Source of the DNA: Nelumbo lutea
Lineage: Eukaryota > Streptophyta > Magnoliopsida > Proteales > Nelumbonaceae
Assembly (NCBI GenBank): GCA_022828595.1
Contig: JAKGHH010000001.1
Coordinates: 116,944,999-117,008,998, forward strand
Reading direction: 5' to 3'
DNA: 64,000 bases
In this document: positions 21,898 through 35,190 of the stretch, piece by piece
Layout of the letters: every line of letters begins with the position of its first letter
Numbering within the stretch: position 1 is the first letter of the stretch
Made by a program: the position numbers and the translations under genes
The notes under the pieces: generated by a model
What the model was told of the DNA's origin: nothing
What the model saw: the letters and a program-made list of their open reading frames with translations, nothing else
The model's database searches: none

Positions 21898-24030
21898 TAT
21901 GCATTTACATATGCCTGTATGCACACAAATGGAACATTATTGGTGTAATTTCTCATGATATATTGCATTTGTGTGATCCTGGTTGATGCTATAATAGTTA
22001 ACAATGGCTCTGATTGGTCCTCCAAATTTATTTATCTATTTATTTCTTGGAGTTAATATTTCCCTTGCAGATGTATGGACTGCTTTTAGGATTATCCAAT
22101 GTGTGATAGATATTTTCCCATTCACTGGATGCTTTTTTCTTACTATACATGTTAAATTTCAGCTCAAAAAAAAAAAAAAAAAGATCACTGGTTATATCCC
22201 TTGTTTAGCCAATTCTTGACTAAACCATTTGCCAATCTTTGAACTTAATAAAATGTTGCATCTAGTTCCCTTGCAAAAAGTCAGATTTTCCTCATAGCAT
22301 GTCTATACTGCCACAATGCTTGGTTATTTTTCTTCATCCAGCTAACCAGCAGTCCCATGAGCAAAAGTTGAGATGAATTAGATACAGGTTGATTCTTGTT
22401 ATAAGATAAAGAGAAGAGGGTTGGAAAGAAATTCCTCAAAAATGATATAAAATGATATGGCCCAACAAATCATACTGAAGAACATCTGTATCTACTAAAA
22501 TTTAATTAACTTGGAAAGACATAAGTATTAAGAAATGACAATTAGCTTCAAAATCTAGATATAGAAACATGATAGTACCATATTAAGTGAAATACCAATA
22601 TCTCTATCCGTGTCCATGATCTTAGGAAATAGAGAGTTCTCTCCCTGTTTGTTAAGGGAGAGTGGATACTTGATATTCTTTTCTCTTTTCGAGTTCTTGG
22701 CTTACATTGGCCTTAACAAGTTTGTTTGCACCATTTTGTTCATCACCCTGCTGCAGTATGATGAATTTTTTTTTCAAGAATCAAGAAAAAAAAAAACTTC
22801 TTAAAGCAGTATGCAGTATGTTGGAATTTATGGTCTATCATGGAATAAAAAACATTACTTATTAGAAAAATGGTTTTAGTGCTATTACCACCATGAAGTT
22901 TTTGGATCAATCTAACAGATTTTACAAAGGCATTGTGCATTGATACACATTATTTTTTTTTCCTTTTTCTCTTCTTTTTCCTTGGAAAAGGTAGTTTGTT
23001 GATAGTAGTGGTTACTGAGGGTTTCCTACATGTTATTAGATCATATATTATATTCTATCTTATCTATGTGAAGGAACACTGTTGTCAATCCTTAACATCC
23101 ATCAGATGGTTTGTCATCTTATATCATTGCCAACACAGTTTTCCATAAAGAATGTCATTAAAAAGAATACTCCAAATTCTGAGTAGAATTTGTGAGCCTA
23201 ATTTCTCAGTCCAACCATTGGATTGAGTTAAGCTTTTGGTATGTTTTAAAGGGAATAGAAGGATTCCTCAAAGAAGATAGGAGACTATTTATAGACTACA
23301 ACATGGTAACAACGAAGATAGATGATCAGGTGACTTTATGAGTGAGTGGAAATAAATAAGCTGCCTAGTAGACTGGTTCAGTTGGAAAGGTCATTGGCTA
23401 GTTGAAACAGAGACTTGGGATATTGCAATTAGAAGATTGAGTTACCATTTTCATATGATTCAATTAGTAAGTCTGAATCATTTCAATCTAATAGGATCAA
23501 AACACACACACACACACACCACTATTAGGCTTTTGTCTTGCACTTTCAGTCCAAGTTCAAATCAAAAGGTCTACATCAATATGGCAATAGGCCTATACCT
23601 TATAGCCGAACTCCACAAACATATCTAAAAGTTGTCTAAGAAAACCAAAATATATAGTATAACAAAACATTGAATACTATATATACAGCCAGAGAATCTG
23701 GTGTCACACAGCAAAGTGGGAAGGATAGAGTAAATCAGATCTAGATGGATTCATTTCCACAAATTGAGTGTTTGAAAAGCTAAGACCTAGTTTATAGAAG
23801 AGTTTTAATATAAAACATGGATGATAGTATATACAATTACTGGATTCAACTTGGTTTAATGAGTTCAATAGAGCAGAATTCTTTTAATGGTTTACTAAAA
23901 CTTTTGAAGGAATTTACTTGTTTACAAGCATTGGAGGTGCATATTTTGAAACTAACATGGTTGTTCTATACATGTAAAGGAATAACTCATCATATTTAAT
24001 ATTTATTTTATTTTCCAAGTCGATATTCTA
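20725..24030. other. AT-rich stretch, no gene recognised
   Basis: Contains a (TA)n microsatellite (21855-21890), a short (CA)n run (23503-23519) and scattered open frames up to 87 codons. The frame 21491-21703 and a possible exon-like segment near 21753-21826 (preceded by CTCAG) have no family that I can name. A nearly repeated CTCAGGAACA(C/T)GCTTGG occurs at about 21750 and 21810. Confidence 0.4.
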
Positions 24031-24290
24031 GGATCATTTATGGCTTCACTGAATACAAGCATATTGACAAAGCGCTCTTGATATTTGATCAAATGAAGAG
24101 CCTAAAATATAAGCCAGATGTGATAACTTCTAATACAATTTTAGCAATGTTGGGACAAGCAGGTCAGCTAGATGAAATGTTGCACAAGTCTGCAGCCATG
24201 TAAGAGGTTGATATGGTCCCAAATAGCGTCTCTTACAACACTTCAACAAACAGCTTGGGGAAGGTGGGCAGATCGGATTTTGGGAGAAGA
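24031..24290 (+). pseudogene. Pentatricopeptide repeat (PPR) protein fragment
   Basis: Translation of the plus strand from about 24033 reads YGFTEYKHIDKALLIFDQMK, then KPDVITSNTILAMLGQAG, then a TAA at about 24199. After it the frame continues EVDMVPNSVSYNT..LGK. These are the typical PPR helix pairs (KPDVxTYNxLI; GxxDxA) of an RNA-binding organelle protein. An acceptor-like TTCTAG sits just upstream. Only about two repeats remain, with a stop between them and no upstream or downstream arrays, so it is a broken fragment. Confidence 0.75.
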
Positions 24291-24549
24291 CGAAGAAGTT
24301 TTTGTAAAGAAATCTTTTGAATGGAGTTTGATATTTTTAAGAATAAATGGACGAAATGTGTATTTTTGAGAATGAATGAATGAATTAATGGAATTTGTGT
24401 TTTTGTTTTTTGTTTTTTGTATTTCATTTCAATTTGGATGATTAAATATAAAATAGGTTATTTGAAACAAATTAAAACCTTATTTAGTATTTAAAAATAA
24501 TTACAGGTTATTTTGAATGAATTTCAGGTTATTTGGGCAGGTGTGAATA

Positions 24550-24718
24550 TATATATATATATAATAGTTTTAGCGGCAGTCAGTGCATGTCTTTAGCGGC
24601 AGTCGCGACAGTTTTGAAGCTTTACCGACAGTTAGGAAAACTGCTGCTATAACTTTTAGCAACAATTGTTTTAGTGGCAGTTTGTCGACTGCTGCTAAAA
24701 GTCAATTTTCTTGTAGTG
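24550..24718 (-). mobile_element. CACTA-type transposon end or MITE
   Basis: On the minus strand the terminus is CACTACAAGAAAATTGAC starting at 24718, the hallmark of plant CACTA (En/Spm) elements. The next 150 bp carry repeated TTTAGCGGCAGT/ACTGCTGCTAAAAG motifs in both orientations, as expected for transposase-binding subterminal repeats. The opposite end was not found. A (TA)n run sits at the inner edge (24548-24563). Confidence 0.75.
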
Positions 24719-25514
24719 AATCGGGTTGGGTTAAAACACTTTCTGGCTAATTTAAGGTCAGGTTAAATTTTGGTTTGGGTCAACAAATGTTAAACCTTAC
24801 TCATAAACATTTTCCGGTTAGGGTAATGCCAAAATTAAAGGAATTAATCTTAAAAATCCAAATTTAAAAGAAATTTAAAAATTCAAAGAATAAATAGTAA
24901 ACAATAAATATTAAAGAGTGAAAATTTTAACAATACATAAATAGTCCCAATAAAACTCGACAGTCGGGTTAGTGGGTTGACATGTGACCAAACCTTGACC
25001 CAACCCCAAAATTTCTAGGTTGGGTCATTCTCATATTTTGAGTTGCTAGATATTAGACTTTGACCTTGTTTTTCTAGTTGGGTCTAGTTGGGCTCACAAG
25101 TGGGATCAACTTTTTTGCTATGTTTTTTTCATGGTAGAGATTGCTCCTTCTTGGTCTGACGTTTTAATGGCTTATATGCATTTTTGGCTAACGTTTTAGT
25201 AGTTTTAAATCCTAACATCACAATAGGTTTGCATCAAAGAATGGAGGGGAGGGGTGAGGAATTAAAATAGGTTTCACTTTTGGAAAGCAATTAGAATGGG
25301 TTTAGAAACAAGGAACAAAATAGCAAAATACTATGGTGGCACAAGAGGTTAGTGAAGAAATGGAGAGAAGAGAGGGGAGATGAATTATAATAGGCTTCTT
25401 TTTTGTAAGCAATTGGAACAGATCTCTTGTGGAAAAGAAAAACCAAGTTAAGATAAAAAATATTGACACACCCCAATACTCCAAATGGGGTGTATTTAGT
25501 GTTTCAACCCCATA
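24719..25514. other. AT-rich intergenic sequence
   Basis: No gene or clear repeat seen between the CACTA end and the third family-B LTR. GGGTTGGGT/GACCCAACC motifs are frequent. Confidence 0.45.
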
Positions 25515-26924
25515 CACCTTGTCAGCACCCAATTTTTGCTTGACCCCTTCACCCTACCTCTTTTATACCCTCCTTTCTGACCAAAAAACTTGGAATCACA
25601 ACCAAATCAAATTGAGACTTTACAAAGTCAAAAATCTCTCTTTTGACACAATCCATAGGATAAATGAAAATCTCAAGACCAATATCGACATCCAATTAAA
25701 TATAGCCTACAAACTTAGGAAACTATAAATTATTCACACATCCACCATTCGTTACACCAACTTCTTTTCTAATGGCCCTAATCCAACACACCCATCGCCT
25801 CAAGATCACTAGGATCCAATACTATTGCAAGTCTACAATGACCAATATCAAAAGTGCCAAGATTTCATTCTGATGGCACAACTAGAATTAGAAAGCCTAG
25901 ATTAACCATTTCTTTCTCATATCATAACTATCCACTTGACTCATCACCTTAATCCATGCATACCCACCAAACTTCATCACAAAATCCCCCCATTTGACTT
26001 GCCATCAAGCCTATATCATATTTCAAAAAATCTCATCGAGTAGAGCTTATCATCCACCATCCCAATTTCATATGATTGGTCAGACCTCACCATTGTGTAC
26101 AAAAACCCAAAAAACCCTAGAATGCCAAATTTCATCCCAAAGTTCCCCCCATTTGACCTTTCATTAAATAAAGATTCTATTTCAACTAATCTTCTTGATC
26201 CAAACTTGTTAACCATAGGTCTCCATCATCCTGACCCTTTTTGGCCAATCGAACCCCACCACTATGTTCAGAGACCCAAAAAAACCCTAGCATGTCAAAT
26301 TTCATGACCTAATTTGCCATTTGATCATTAAACAAGGAAAGTGCCATTTTGACGCACAAGATTGAATCACCACCTCATATGTCCTAATATGAAACCTCAA
26401 AAGTGTGATGGTTGATGTCAGACCCATTCTTAACCTATTCAAATAGTTGGACCAGTGAAATTGAGTTTAATAGACCCAAAAAGCCCAAAAATCCCAAAGA
26501 TACCCCCATTTAAAACTAAGAAGAGACAAAACCACTTTTCGAAGTTCATTAAATTTACATTTTTTGCCAGTGTCAGGCCCAAATACGGGATTGCAATGTC
26601 CACCACACCCCAATCTCCTATTGGACGCATAAAACCTATGAAAACCACCCCCAAATTGAAGAAAACATTTCACCAAACAAGAAGGCTTGACCAAACACCA
26701 TTTTTTTAAAATCTTTACCTAATTTTGTGAAAAAATTGTCTTCAAGCCCAGGTCCTTTGATTGGACGAATTTCAAAACTCTCCCCCTTCCCTTTTCTATA
26801 AATGTTGATCCAACTCAAGCTCAAGAAAAGGAGGGGATCTAGAGAAAGGAAAGACAAAAAGAAAGAGCTAAAGAGGCATTCCCAACTCCTATAGATGCCT
26901 CATTCATAAGAAAACCCCCAAACT

Positions 26925-28671
26925 TGTTAGATAGTGTATGCCCTTAGCTCTAATTAGATTGATGTACTTCTAACATTTATTGTAAACGATTAACAATACA
27001 TAACTTATTCATGCTATATCTGGTGTTTTTCTGTGTAAGACCCTTAAATTGGAAACTTATGAGAATCGTGTTAGTTTAGAATTTTCACAGCTATTGGATA
27101 GACCTAGGGAGGTTTATCCTGCCAAGGCTGACACTAATGTACTGCCAAGTCGATTGGGGTGACTTGTCTTTGTTGCCAAGGTGAGACCCGAAGCACATGT
27201 AGTGTGGGTTTGTTTGAAACCTTGAATCAGACCATTTTCCAGTTATACCTCAGACCTTGGAGACAGATAGGAAAAACTGGAAAGTTACACCTACAACTAG
27301 ACTCAATTATGGTACTACACTAGGTGTTGGATTTGACTGTCTATGATATGCCAATCAGTGAGATCCTTAGAGAGAGTTAAAACCTGGGTATGTTAGGGCA
27401 GTCTGAGAATTCACTTGAATGGGTGATCACAGTGACATAATCAACCCCTTTGTCGGACAAAGTGAATGATTGGGGACAATACTCTCTCTGATGGAAACCT
27501 AAACTGCCGATAGTGGATTTCAAACATGTTTGAAATTTGTTTTGCAAAATATATTTATATATAGATATACATATATTATGTTTTATGAAAAAGGTTTGCA
27601 AAGGTTTTAATTCCTGAGATCCATCTTGAGTAAAGAGTGCAGCATTGTACCTTGCAGCCAATAGAGAAGTCCTCTCTTGTCGGGCAGTGTGTGATCATTA
27701 TGGGCTGAGAGGTTAAGTGTAAGACCATTTAGGGCTTTTACTTGATGGGCTAATCTCACATCTAGCTACAGTCCTTGGGCCTTCATAAGATGGCTAGACC
27801 CAATGACCATTTAGTGTAAATGTTGGGCCCATTAAGAGCCGAACTGATGGACTTAGGGGAGCTTACTGTATTCAGCAGTGAATTCGGCTAGACCTTGTAA
27901 CAGAGGCTAGCCATCACTTAAAGGGAAATGAGCCTGAAAGCTTAATGGGCCTAAAGCCCAATTCAAACTGGGCTTAATTATCCACTTAAAGAGTCCAAAT
28001 CCAAATAGAGATTTGGATTAGGAGAAGTTGATCCTGATATACAAATAAGACAAGGGATAAGCCTTATCACTTAAAGAGTCTAGATCCAAATAAAAATTTA
28101 GATCAAGAAACTCATATTTAGATTAGGAGGTTAACTCTTTAAAGATTATATAAAAGGAGGAGGGCAAACTGGAAAAAGGTTATATAGTTTCATAGTTTTC
28201 TGCATTAGTTCTCTCTCCCTCTACTTTTGCCGCTCTACCTTGTTCGATCTCCAATTCTTGGAGTGATCAAGATTGGATCTTGATATTGATTCTTATTGGA
28301 AGAGTCAATTTTGAAACTGTGCTCACATCCCTGCTTGATTCTTGCTGAAGAATGGGGGTTCTTGCTGAAGAATCTCTTTGCTGATCCTACCTCACCCTAA
28401 ACTGTGTCATGTACAATGGAGGAAGGATTTGGTGAACTCTTTGGGCGTGAACACCTACGTTGGGAACTACTGTTGATTCCGTATTAGGTATATCTTTCCC
28501 TTAATCTTCGTTTCAGATTTGGTCTGATTTGTTTCAAGAACGAACCTTAAAAAATGCAATTTTTCTAAATCAGTGAATATGATTCCTAGAAGGGAGAAAG
28601 AAATTTTTGAAAATTTGCCCAACCACTTTGCATGGTTCGGCCATCCATATGATGGATCTCCCTTCCCTTCA
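26925..28671 (+). mobile_element. Family-C solo LTR (1,747 bp), nested
   Basis: Starts TGTTAGATAGTGTATGCCC and ends ..CCCTTCA, with flanks AAACT (26920-26924) and AAACA (28672-28676), a 4/5 match. It is homologous over its length, in inverted orientation, to 11306-12749, including GATTGATGTAC near the start and CATATGATGGAT near the end. No internal coding domain. Confidence 0.7.
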
Positions 28672-29021
28672 AAACATTTGAACCTAAAATTCCAAATCCA
28701 CTCACCACATTTCAGATCTAAAACTGGCACAACATATCCAAACTTCCAACTATCTAAAAGCTTTTCCAAGCTCATTCAAGCTATCGCTTCATTCAGTTCA
28801 GTTGTAGGAATCTCAATAACAAGGCAACATACGAAAGGTAAGCCTTTCACCACATTTGTAACTTGAGTTTGTTTTTTTGGGTTGTTTGAAAGTTTTGAGA
28901 CCTCAGAGAATCATTGTTCTTGACTTCTTCGAGATTGAGAATAGAGGCAAAGAGACAAAGGTCTTAGGGAAGTCAATACCTAAGACCCGATAACATCACC
29001 TCAAAATCGGTCTTAAGAGAA

Positions 29022-29029
29022 GTTGATAG
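29022..29029. repeat. Target-site duplication of the hAT-like element, left
   Basis: GTTGATAG here and GTTGAGAG at 30069-30076 match at 7 of 8 bases. Confidence 0.7.
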
Positions 29030-30068
29030 CAAGGATTAAAGTGTTGGTATCGGATATCGTATCAGATAAGTCAGATACGAATATACTTTGGAAACACATG
29101 GATACAAACGAAAGAGATAAAAACGCTTGAATACGCTAGTGAAATGCATACAAATCACATAAATACATTAATCATACTAAACCAAAAGTTGAATTATCTA
29201 TGAATAAGATATAAATGCATGGGAATTACATACTTCAATAGGTTATATGAAGAGAAATATTACAATAAACAATATCGGGACTCTAGAACATTCAAACATT
29301 ATACAAAAATTATCACTCTTTTCAATTATATAATTATAATTTTCAATTTTTATTAATTTTTTGGTATATTTATTAATTTAGTATTTTATTTAAATAACAA
29401 CTATTTTTTAAATAATAAATATGTCTTCATTTTTAACATATAATGTTTTTACTTTACACATAATTGTAAAATAAAACAAATAAATCATTTAATGTGGATA
29501 AAATAAATTATATTTAATTTTTGTTTTTATTAATTTTTTGGGAAAATTAAATCTTAAATTATTTATTTCAGTTTTTATAATTATAATTTTTTGTTTTCCA
29601 TTAATTTGTTGGGAAATTTTATTTATTTAATATTTTTATACAATAACTCTTTTTTTTTCAAAAAATAACTATGTTTTCATTTTTAACATATAATTATGTG
29701 TAAAATAAAATATATAAATCATCTAAGTTAAAATATATTATTTTTATAATTTTTTTGGAAAAATTAAATCTTAAATTATTTATTTCAGTTTTCATAATAC
29801 TATTAAACTTGTATTAAAGATGAAAAACAATCCAAAAGTACTCAATATACAATTTTTTCAAAGTAGACACGGATACACCTCCATGTCAGTGTGTATCAGA
29901 CCGTATCCACCGATACAGTGCGATATGACCCGATGCAAAGGCATATTGTACCGATAGGCATGACTCGTAGGATATGTATCTAGTCGTAGCATATCCTATA
30001 TCCATGATCATGGATACGGATACAATACGCCCCATATCGGGAGTATCATATCAATACCTTAATCGTTA
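29030..30068 (+). mobile_element. GTATC-rich hAT-like non-autonomous element (1,039 bp)
   Basis: Left end CAAGGATTAAAGTGTTGG; the right end ..CAATACCTTAATCGTTA is a decayed inverted version. Both subterminal regions are full of GTATCGG/CGATACG motifs (29040-29080 and 29880-30055). The 8-bp flanks match 7/8. The interior is AT-rich with repeated ATTAATTTTTTGGG and AAATCTTAAATTATTTATTTCAG blocks, and encodes nothing. Relatives: the left end at 17986 and, more distantly, the MITE at 52485. Confidence 0.72.
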
Positions 30069-30386
30069 GTTGAGAGCATGTTTCTCCATATTTTAGAAAT
30101 TCCAATAACTATTTTTATTGTTTTTTGCGTGAAATAAATCCTAGACAACTCCAATATTGATCTGCTACAACAGGTTAGAGAGAGGTTGCCTATCACCTTC
30201 CCTCTCCCAATCCTTAGGATCCAAAAATCTCTCAATTTGATGCCTTTCCTGGCAAAGAACAGAGTTACTATCAAAACAAGTATATCAATTTTTGAATCTA
30301 AAGATGAGGGCTCATTTCCTCTAAAAAAATGTGTGGCAACTCCATTTCTTTGAGCTGACAATGAGATTTTTAGAGCTCACACACCC

Positions 30387-31147
30387 TATGTGTATGCTTT
30401 TTTATAGGGTGAAATACTTGAAGTACCCTATGGTTTATCAAATGGACAAAAACTTACCTTAGTGTTTGAAAAATTACTTAAGGGCTCTTAAGTCTTCTGA
30501 CAATGGACAAAATCCACTCCTACTGTTAGTGTGTCATTACAATCTATTCACATGTGATGTCACGTGACATATAATTTTTCTTAATTTCAAAATTACCTTT
30601 TTGTGGTCAATTTTTCCCTTCATTGTCATTTAAAATTTCAAAATAAACCAATTTTACCAAAAATAAACCGAACCAATTTACATTATGAAATTCAAGGCAG
30701 CCTTAAGTGTTTTCTACTTTGGTTCCAAGATCTAACCACTATTTCAAAATGGCAAAAACAAATTTTAGAGAATAGGCTTGTTCAATAAGGATAAAGCACT
30801 TCCAGGACAGAGCTCTCAATGGTGGAGCAGGTGATGGAATGTGGCCACTAGAAATAGGGGATTAGTGTTGAGTGATAAGGACAATGCCCCTAGTTGCTAC
30901 TTACCTAGAAATGCTTAGTGTTGGTTTCAATCTAATGGTAAGGTTCTATGCAAGAAATGGAAACAAAAAAACAAAACTAGAAATAATGAATAATCTCTTA
31001 TAAACAAGAACAACTCTATCTTAGGTTGTTCATTGCCTCATTCATCTTTGGCACTGGTAGAGAGTGCGTAGAAATGATAGAAGATTGTGTAGATGGCTAT
31101 GGCTGATGGTGATTCTCAAACATGACATGAAATCAGTCATCTCGTAT

Positions 31148-31187
<40 letters not shown>

Positions 31188-31603
31188 TTGTTTGGAACAA
31201 TGGAAAACAAATTTCAACAGGACTTTAAATCATTATTTGAAAGTACAAAGGAAAATTTATCTCTTATTTGGGCAATTAGATTTCAGCATATTCAACAATG
31301 AGTTTTTTGTGGTTGCGGAATCCAATCTGAAATAAAATACGAGGGACTAGCCAATCTGAAATGAGTTTGAACTTCTCGAGGCTTTTTCGTAAAACACTTT
31401 TTCATGTGTTGAATATAAGTTGTGTGCCCCTTATATAATAGGTTCAGGCTCTAATGTTCTCTTATGCATTTAATGCTAATAGGAATGTTTTAAAAGAATC
31501 ATTTGGTTGACCACTAACCAAGGATCTTATCACCTAACCATCTAGACTATACTAAGCCAAATCGTCTACCATTGACCTAGTAAGAGCTGGAGTGGATATG
31601 GTT
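30387..31603. other. Intergenic sequence with a (GA)n microsatellite
   Basis: No gene was recognised. A (GA)n tract occupies 31150-31182. Confidence 0.5.
31150..31182. repeat. (GA)n microsatellite
   Basis: Sixteen uninterrupted GA units. Confidence 0.97.
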
Positions 31604-33765
31604 AGTATTCTAACAATAATACCTTTATGCAAAAATATTTCAATAAAAACCAAAAAATCAAATATTTTTTTACAATAAAATAGATAAGTAATGATACAAG
31701 AAAACTTAATTGTGTGTGTAAGAGTGCAGCATAAAGATGGTTTTTTTCTCCATCAACATGTGGCTTATCACATGGCTATTAGATTTCCCAACATGTTGAA
31801 GATTAGCAAATGAGGACCTATGGCCACTTTTCCAACATCTCCCACTTGGCCAGTTAGGCCCAAGATGAATACCTACCAATTAATCCCATTAATTTTACAT
31901 GCCTTGCATAATCTGAAACCATGATGGGTTTTGTCAATGGGTTGGCAATTATATCTTTTGTGGGCATGTAGCCACCAGGATCTCATTTCATTGGTAGACA
32001 TCATATAAATACTAGAATTGGAGGTCAATATATTTTCCTTTAGGACTAATCTCACCATTCTTTATTGTTTCGATAGCAGCTTGGTTGTCATTGAACAACA
32101 TTAGAGGTCCATTTGGCATACCAAGAATCTAGAGCTATTCTAGAAACCTTCTAACCCAAACTCCTTTCGAGGATGCAGAGCTACATGCAATGAATTTAGC
32201 CTCCATAGTGAACTTAGCCACATAACTTTGCCTTTTGCTTATCCATGAGACAAAAGCCCCTCCTATGAGGAATATGAACCTGATTGTTGATTTCCTATCA
32301 TCCCCAAGTCTCCTACAAAATAAGCATCACAATAGCTTAATAATTTTAAATCGTTTGCATGATAAGTCAATTTAAAATGTTTGGTTAGCTATAAATATTT
32401 GAATATCCTTTCAGCAACTTTCCAATGGGGTTTTTATATTGGATTACTTTGGAATCTATTGACAAGACCAACAACATAAAACAAATCAGATTTTGTACAA
32501 AGTGTTGCATACATTAAACTTCCTGTTGCTTCAACATAAGGTTTAGCTCCCAGTTTTTTGTATTTCTTCTTCATTCCTACGAGCCATTTCTTTACTTAAC
32601 TTGGTCCCTTTGCAAATTGGAGTTTCAACTTTATTTCAATCCTTAATGTTAATTTTTCTCAAAATCTTTTCTAGGTAATGCACTTATGAAAGAGTTAATT
32701 TTTTTTTTTGTTTTTCTACCTCTTTTTATGTTGATTCTGAGCACATAACTAGCACCACCCAAGTCTTTCATTTCAAACTTGGTTTTTAACCAATTTTTCT
32801 TTTCATTAACCATAGAAACATCATTACTAGTAATAAGAATATCATCCACATAAAATGAAAGAGTAACAAAGCTACTCCCACTATTTAAGATATAAGCACA
32901 ATGGTCAAAAGGATTGGAAATAAATCCAAGTTTTGATATTGCATCGTGAAATGTGTGGTACCACATTCAAGAGGATTGCTTTAAACTATATAGTGATTTC
33001 TTCAATCTATAAATCTTATCTTCTTGTCCTTTGACTCATAACCTTTTGGTTGGGACATGTATATTTCTTCATTAACTTTTCATTAAGAAAAGCAATTTTT
33101 ACATCTAGTTGACACAATTCTAAATCTAGGAATGCAACAAAGACATTATGATCCTTATTGAAGTAAACCTTGCAATCGGGGAATAGGTTTTTTCATAATT
33201 AATCCCTTCTAATTGAGTATATCCATTTGCAACAAGTCTTATTTTATATTTTTTATGGATCCATTAACATTTAACTTTCTTTTTAGTACCTATTTGCACC
33301 CTATAGGTTTTCTATTTTGGGGTAAACCAACCAATTCCCAAACTTGATTTTTATTTATTGAATCTAGTTATTATTTTATTGCTTTACACCATTTTTCTTT
33401 ATCATGTGCTTTCATAGCATCTTCAAAATCAAGAGGATATCGTCAAGACATTCTTCATCAAAATTAGTGTAAGAATCCTTTAATGTTGATGAGAGATTTC
33501 TTTCTCTTTGTATTCTGGTTAATGTGCTATATTAGATAAATTTTGTCTTTCAAATGTGTCTTCACCATCATTCTTTTCTTTAATAATTTCAAATAGACTT
33601 GGCAAATCTTTGTTATCCTAAATTTGGTCATCTAAGAATACAATATATTTGCTTTCCATTAGCTCAATGGTTCAATTTGATTTGTGATTAATGAATTTGT
33701 ACCCTTTGCTATTTCCACTATATCCCATGAAGGTGCATCTAATACTCTAGGGGTGTAGATCAACA
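31604..33765 (-). pseudogene. pol: 5'-truncated Ty1/copia element (second family), heavily decayed
   Basis: On the minus strand, integrase C-terminal text (MGYSGNSKGYKFI) occurs near 33730. Reverse transcriptase follows, with FYVDDILITS at about 32826-32855 and the intact frame 32649-32966. A decayed RNase H (DNQAAIE-type region near 32080, then 31873-32058) leads to a polypurine tract GCCAAGTGGGAGA (31838-31850) and an LTR start TGTTGGAAAAGTGG at 31837. The LTR end is not resolved; 31604 is a guess. Many stops and frame changes. It is unlike the copia elements at 2679 and 57498, so it is a separate lineage. Confidence 0.82.
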
Positions 33766-35190
33766 GAAACACAACTCTGTCAACAGAAGCTCATAGCCTA
33801 CCCTTGCTACCTAAAAACTCCTAGACTTTCTTCGCCCTTCAAGGAGACCACCGCACTTAGCCTTAGCACACCACCTACACTCAGAGAACAATTCAAATTC
33901 CCATCTCTAGAAAATCCATATTCCTATTTTCTCCACTAGAGAGATGCCGGTGGTCGAAGGGAGTGGCGTTTCCAAGTTCGCTTGAGACTATGCTCAGGCT
34001 AAGACACTCTTTGGATCCCAAAGCCGGTCACACCATTGTTGAACTCTAAAGCTGGTGATCTTGAGGCTGAAGTTGGTGGCACAAGTTTGGGGGAGTTGGT
34101 GGTGCCACCGCTGGGGGAGGAAAGAAGTTGTTTGACCTTGGGGTTTGGGCGTGTGAGGATACCCCTTTTGATCCCTCTCTTCAACCACTGCTACATCCCT
34201 TATGATTCTTGTCAATGAAGAAAATAGGGTTTTTTTTGAACGTGAGGGGAAGGGGCGGAGGAAGAAGAAGATCTGGAAGTTCTTCAAGTGGCAACGGTTC
34301 TAGAGAGTTCTTTCACTGCTTTTATTGGATTTCCAGCCACTCAAGCAATGGAACTCCTCCAGGAACCATAATTCGTGGGTGCTGCAGATCCAGAAGTTCT
34401 TCAGGAAGCAATAGTTCCGGGGAGTTATTTCACTACTTCTTGGACTTCCGACCACTTAAGCAATGGGACTCCTCCAGGAGCCGCAATCCACCAAGACTCA
34501 GCCGTTTCTAGCACCAACATTCTTGTACCATTTTATTTTGCTTTTGATGAGTTAAAACAAAAATATTTTTGTTTGTTTCGGTTAACACATCAAACAGGGT
34601 TCAATGCATCAACCATGGATAGTACCCAAATGGCTACTTTTAATCGATTTTTCCTTGGAGGATTCTTTGTGAAAGGGCAAGTGATAAGAGAACAAATGCA
34701 ACCATGGAGAAGTCATGGAGATTGCAATCATGCATCACGCATGAAGACACAATTAAATGTCAAAAATCCCAATGAAAGAATGGATAGTAAGTTATTGTCT
34801 GGGAACTAGAGCAACTCTTATTTATTATTAGCAGGGTAGCAACTTGCTTTTGATGTTCAGTTTGCTTCAGTTATTGACTTAAGCAACTTTGGAGTTATTT
34901 TGTTGGAATTATTAATTACACAGAATTTCATATTGTGTGAATATTCATGAACGCTGCTCTTGTCCATCATGGACACTACAAGATCAGAAAACAAGGATGC
35001 TCCTCATCATTGTCTTCATCTTCGTTGGAAGAGAGGAGGATCGAGCACACCAGTTCCAACATGGAAAATGAGCTCTAGATCCCCTAATTTTGTGGTTGGA
35101 ATCGTGGAATATCATTGAAATCCTATAAATCCCTAAAATCATTGACAAGGGCAAAAACTTATTTGGTTGGGCATCTTCCAAATCAGTTTG
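33766..35190. other. Gene-poor sequence with a 97-bp tandem duplication
   Basis: Fairly GC-rich around 33960-34520. Several overlapping frames exist on both strands, up to 144 codons (34375-34809), but none shows a family motif. The tandem repeat listed separately causes part of the frame openness. Confidence 0.4.
34270..34483. repeat. Two-copy tandem repeat, about 97 bp
   Basis: Units 34270-34368 and 34387-34483 share AGAAGTTCTTCA/GGAAGTTCTTCA, TTTCACT and CAATGG(A/G)ACTCCTCCAGGA blocks. The two units can be read in the same frame without a stop, but the product is unknown. Confidence 0.8.

Larger units (their letters stand above)
25520..30381 (+). mobile_element. Family-B solo LTR, third copy, with two nested insertions
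   Basis: Starts TGTCAGCACCC at 25520 and ends GAGCTCACA at 30381. Flanks CACCT (25515-25519) and CACCC (30382-30386) match at 4 of 5 bases. Sequence after the end has no primer-binding site, so this is a solo LTR. It is split by a family-C solo LTR (26925-28671) and a GTATC-rich hAT-like element (29030-30068), leaving about 2.06 kb. A TATA-like CTATAAAT lies near 26797. Confidence 0.78.

Noticed and set aside
33994..34809. Overlapping frames of 60-144 codons near 34000-34800
   Set aside because: No motif, both strands open, and part is a tandem duplication. No support for a gene.
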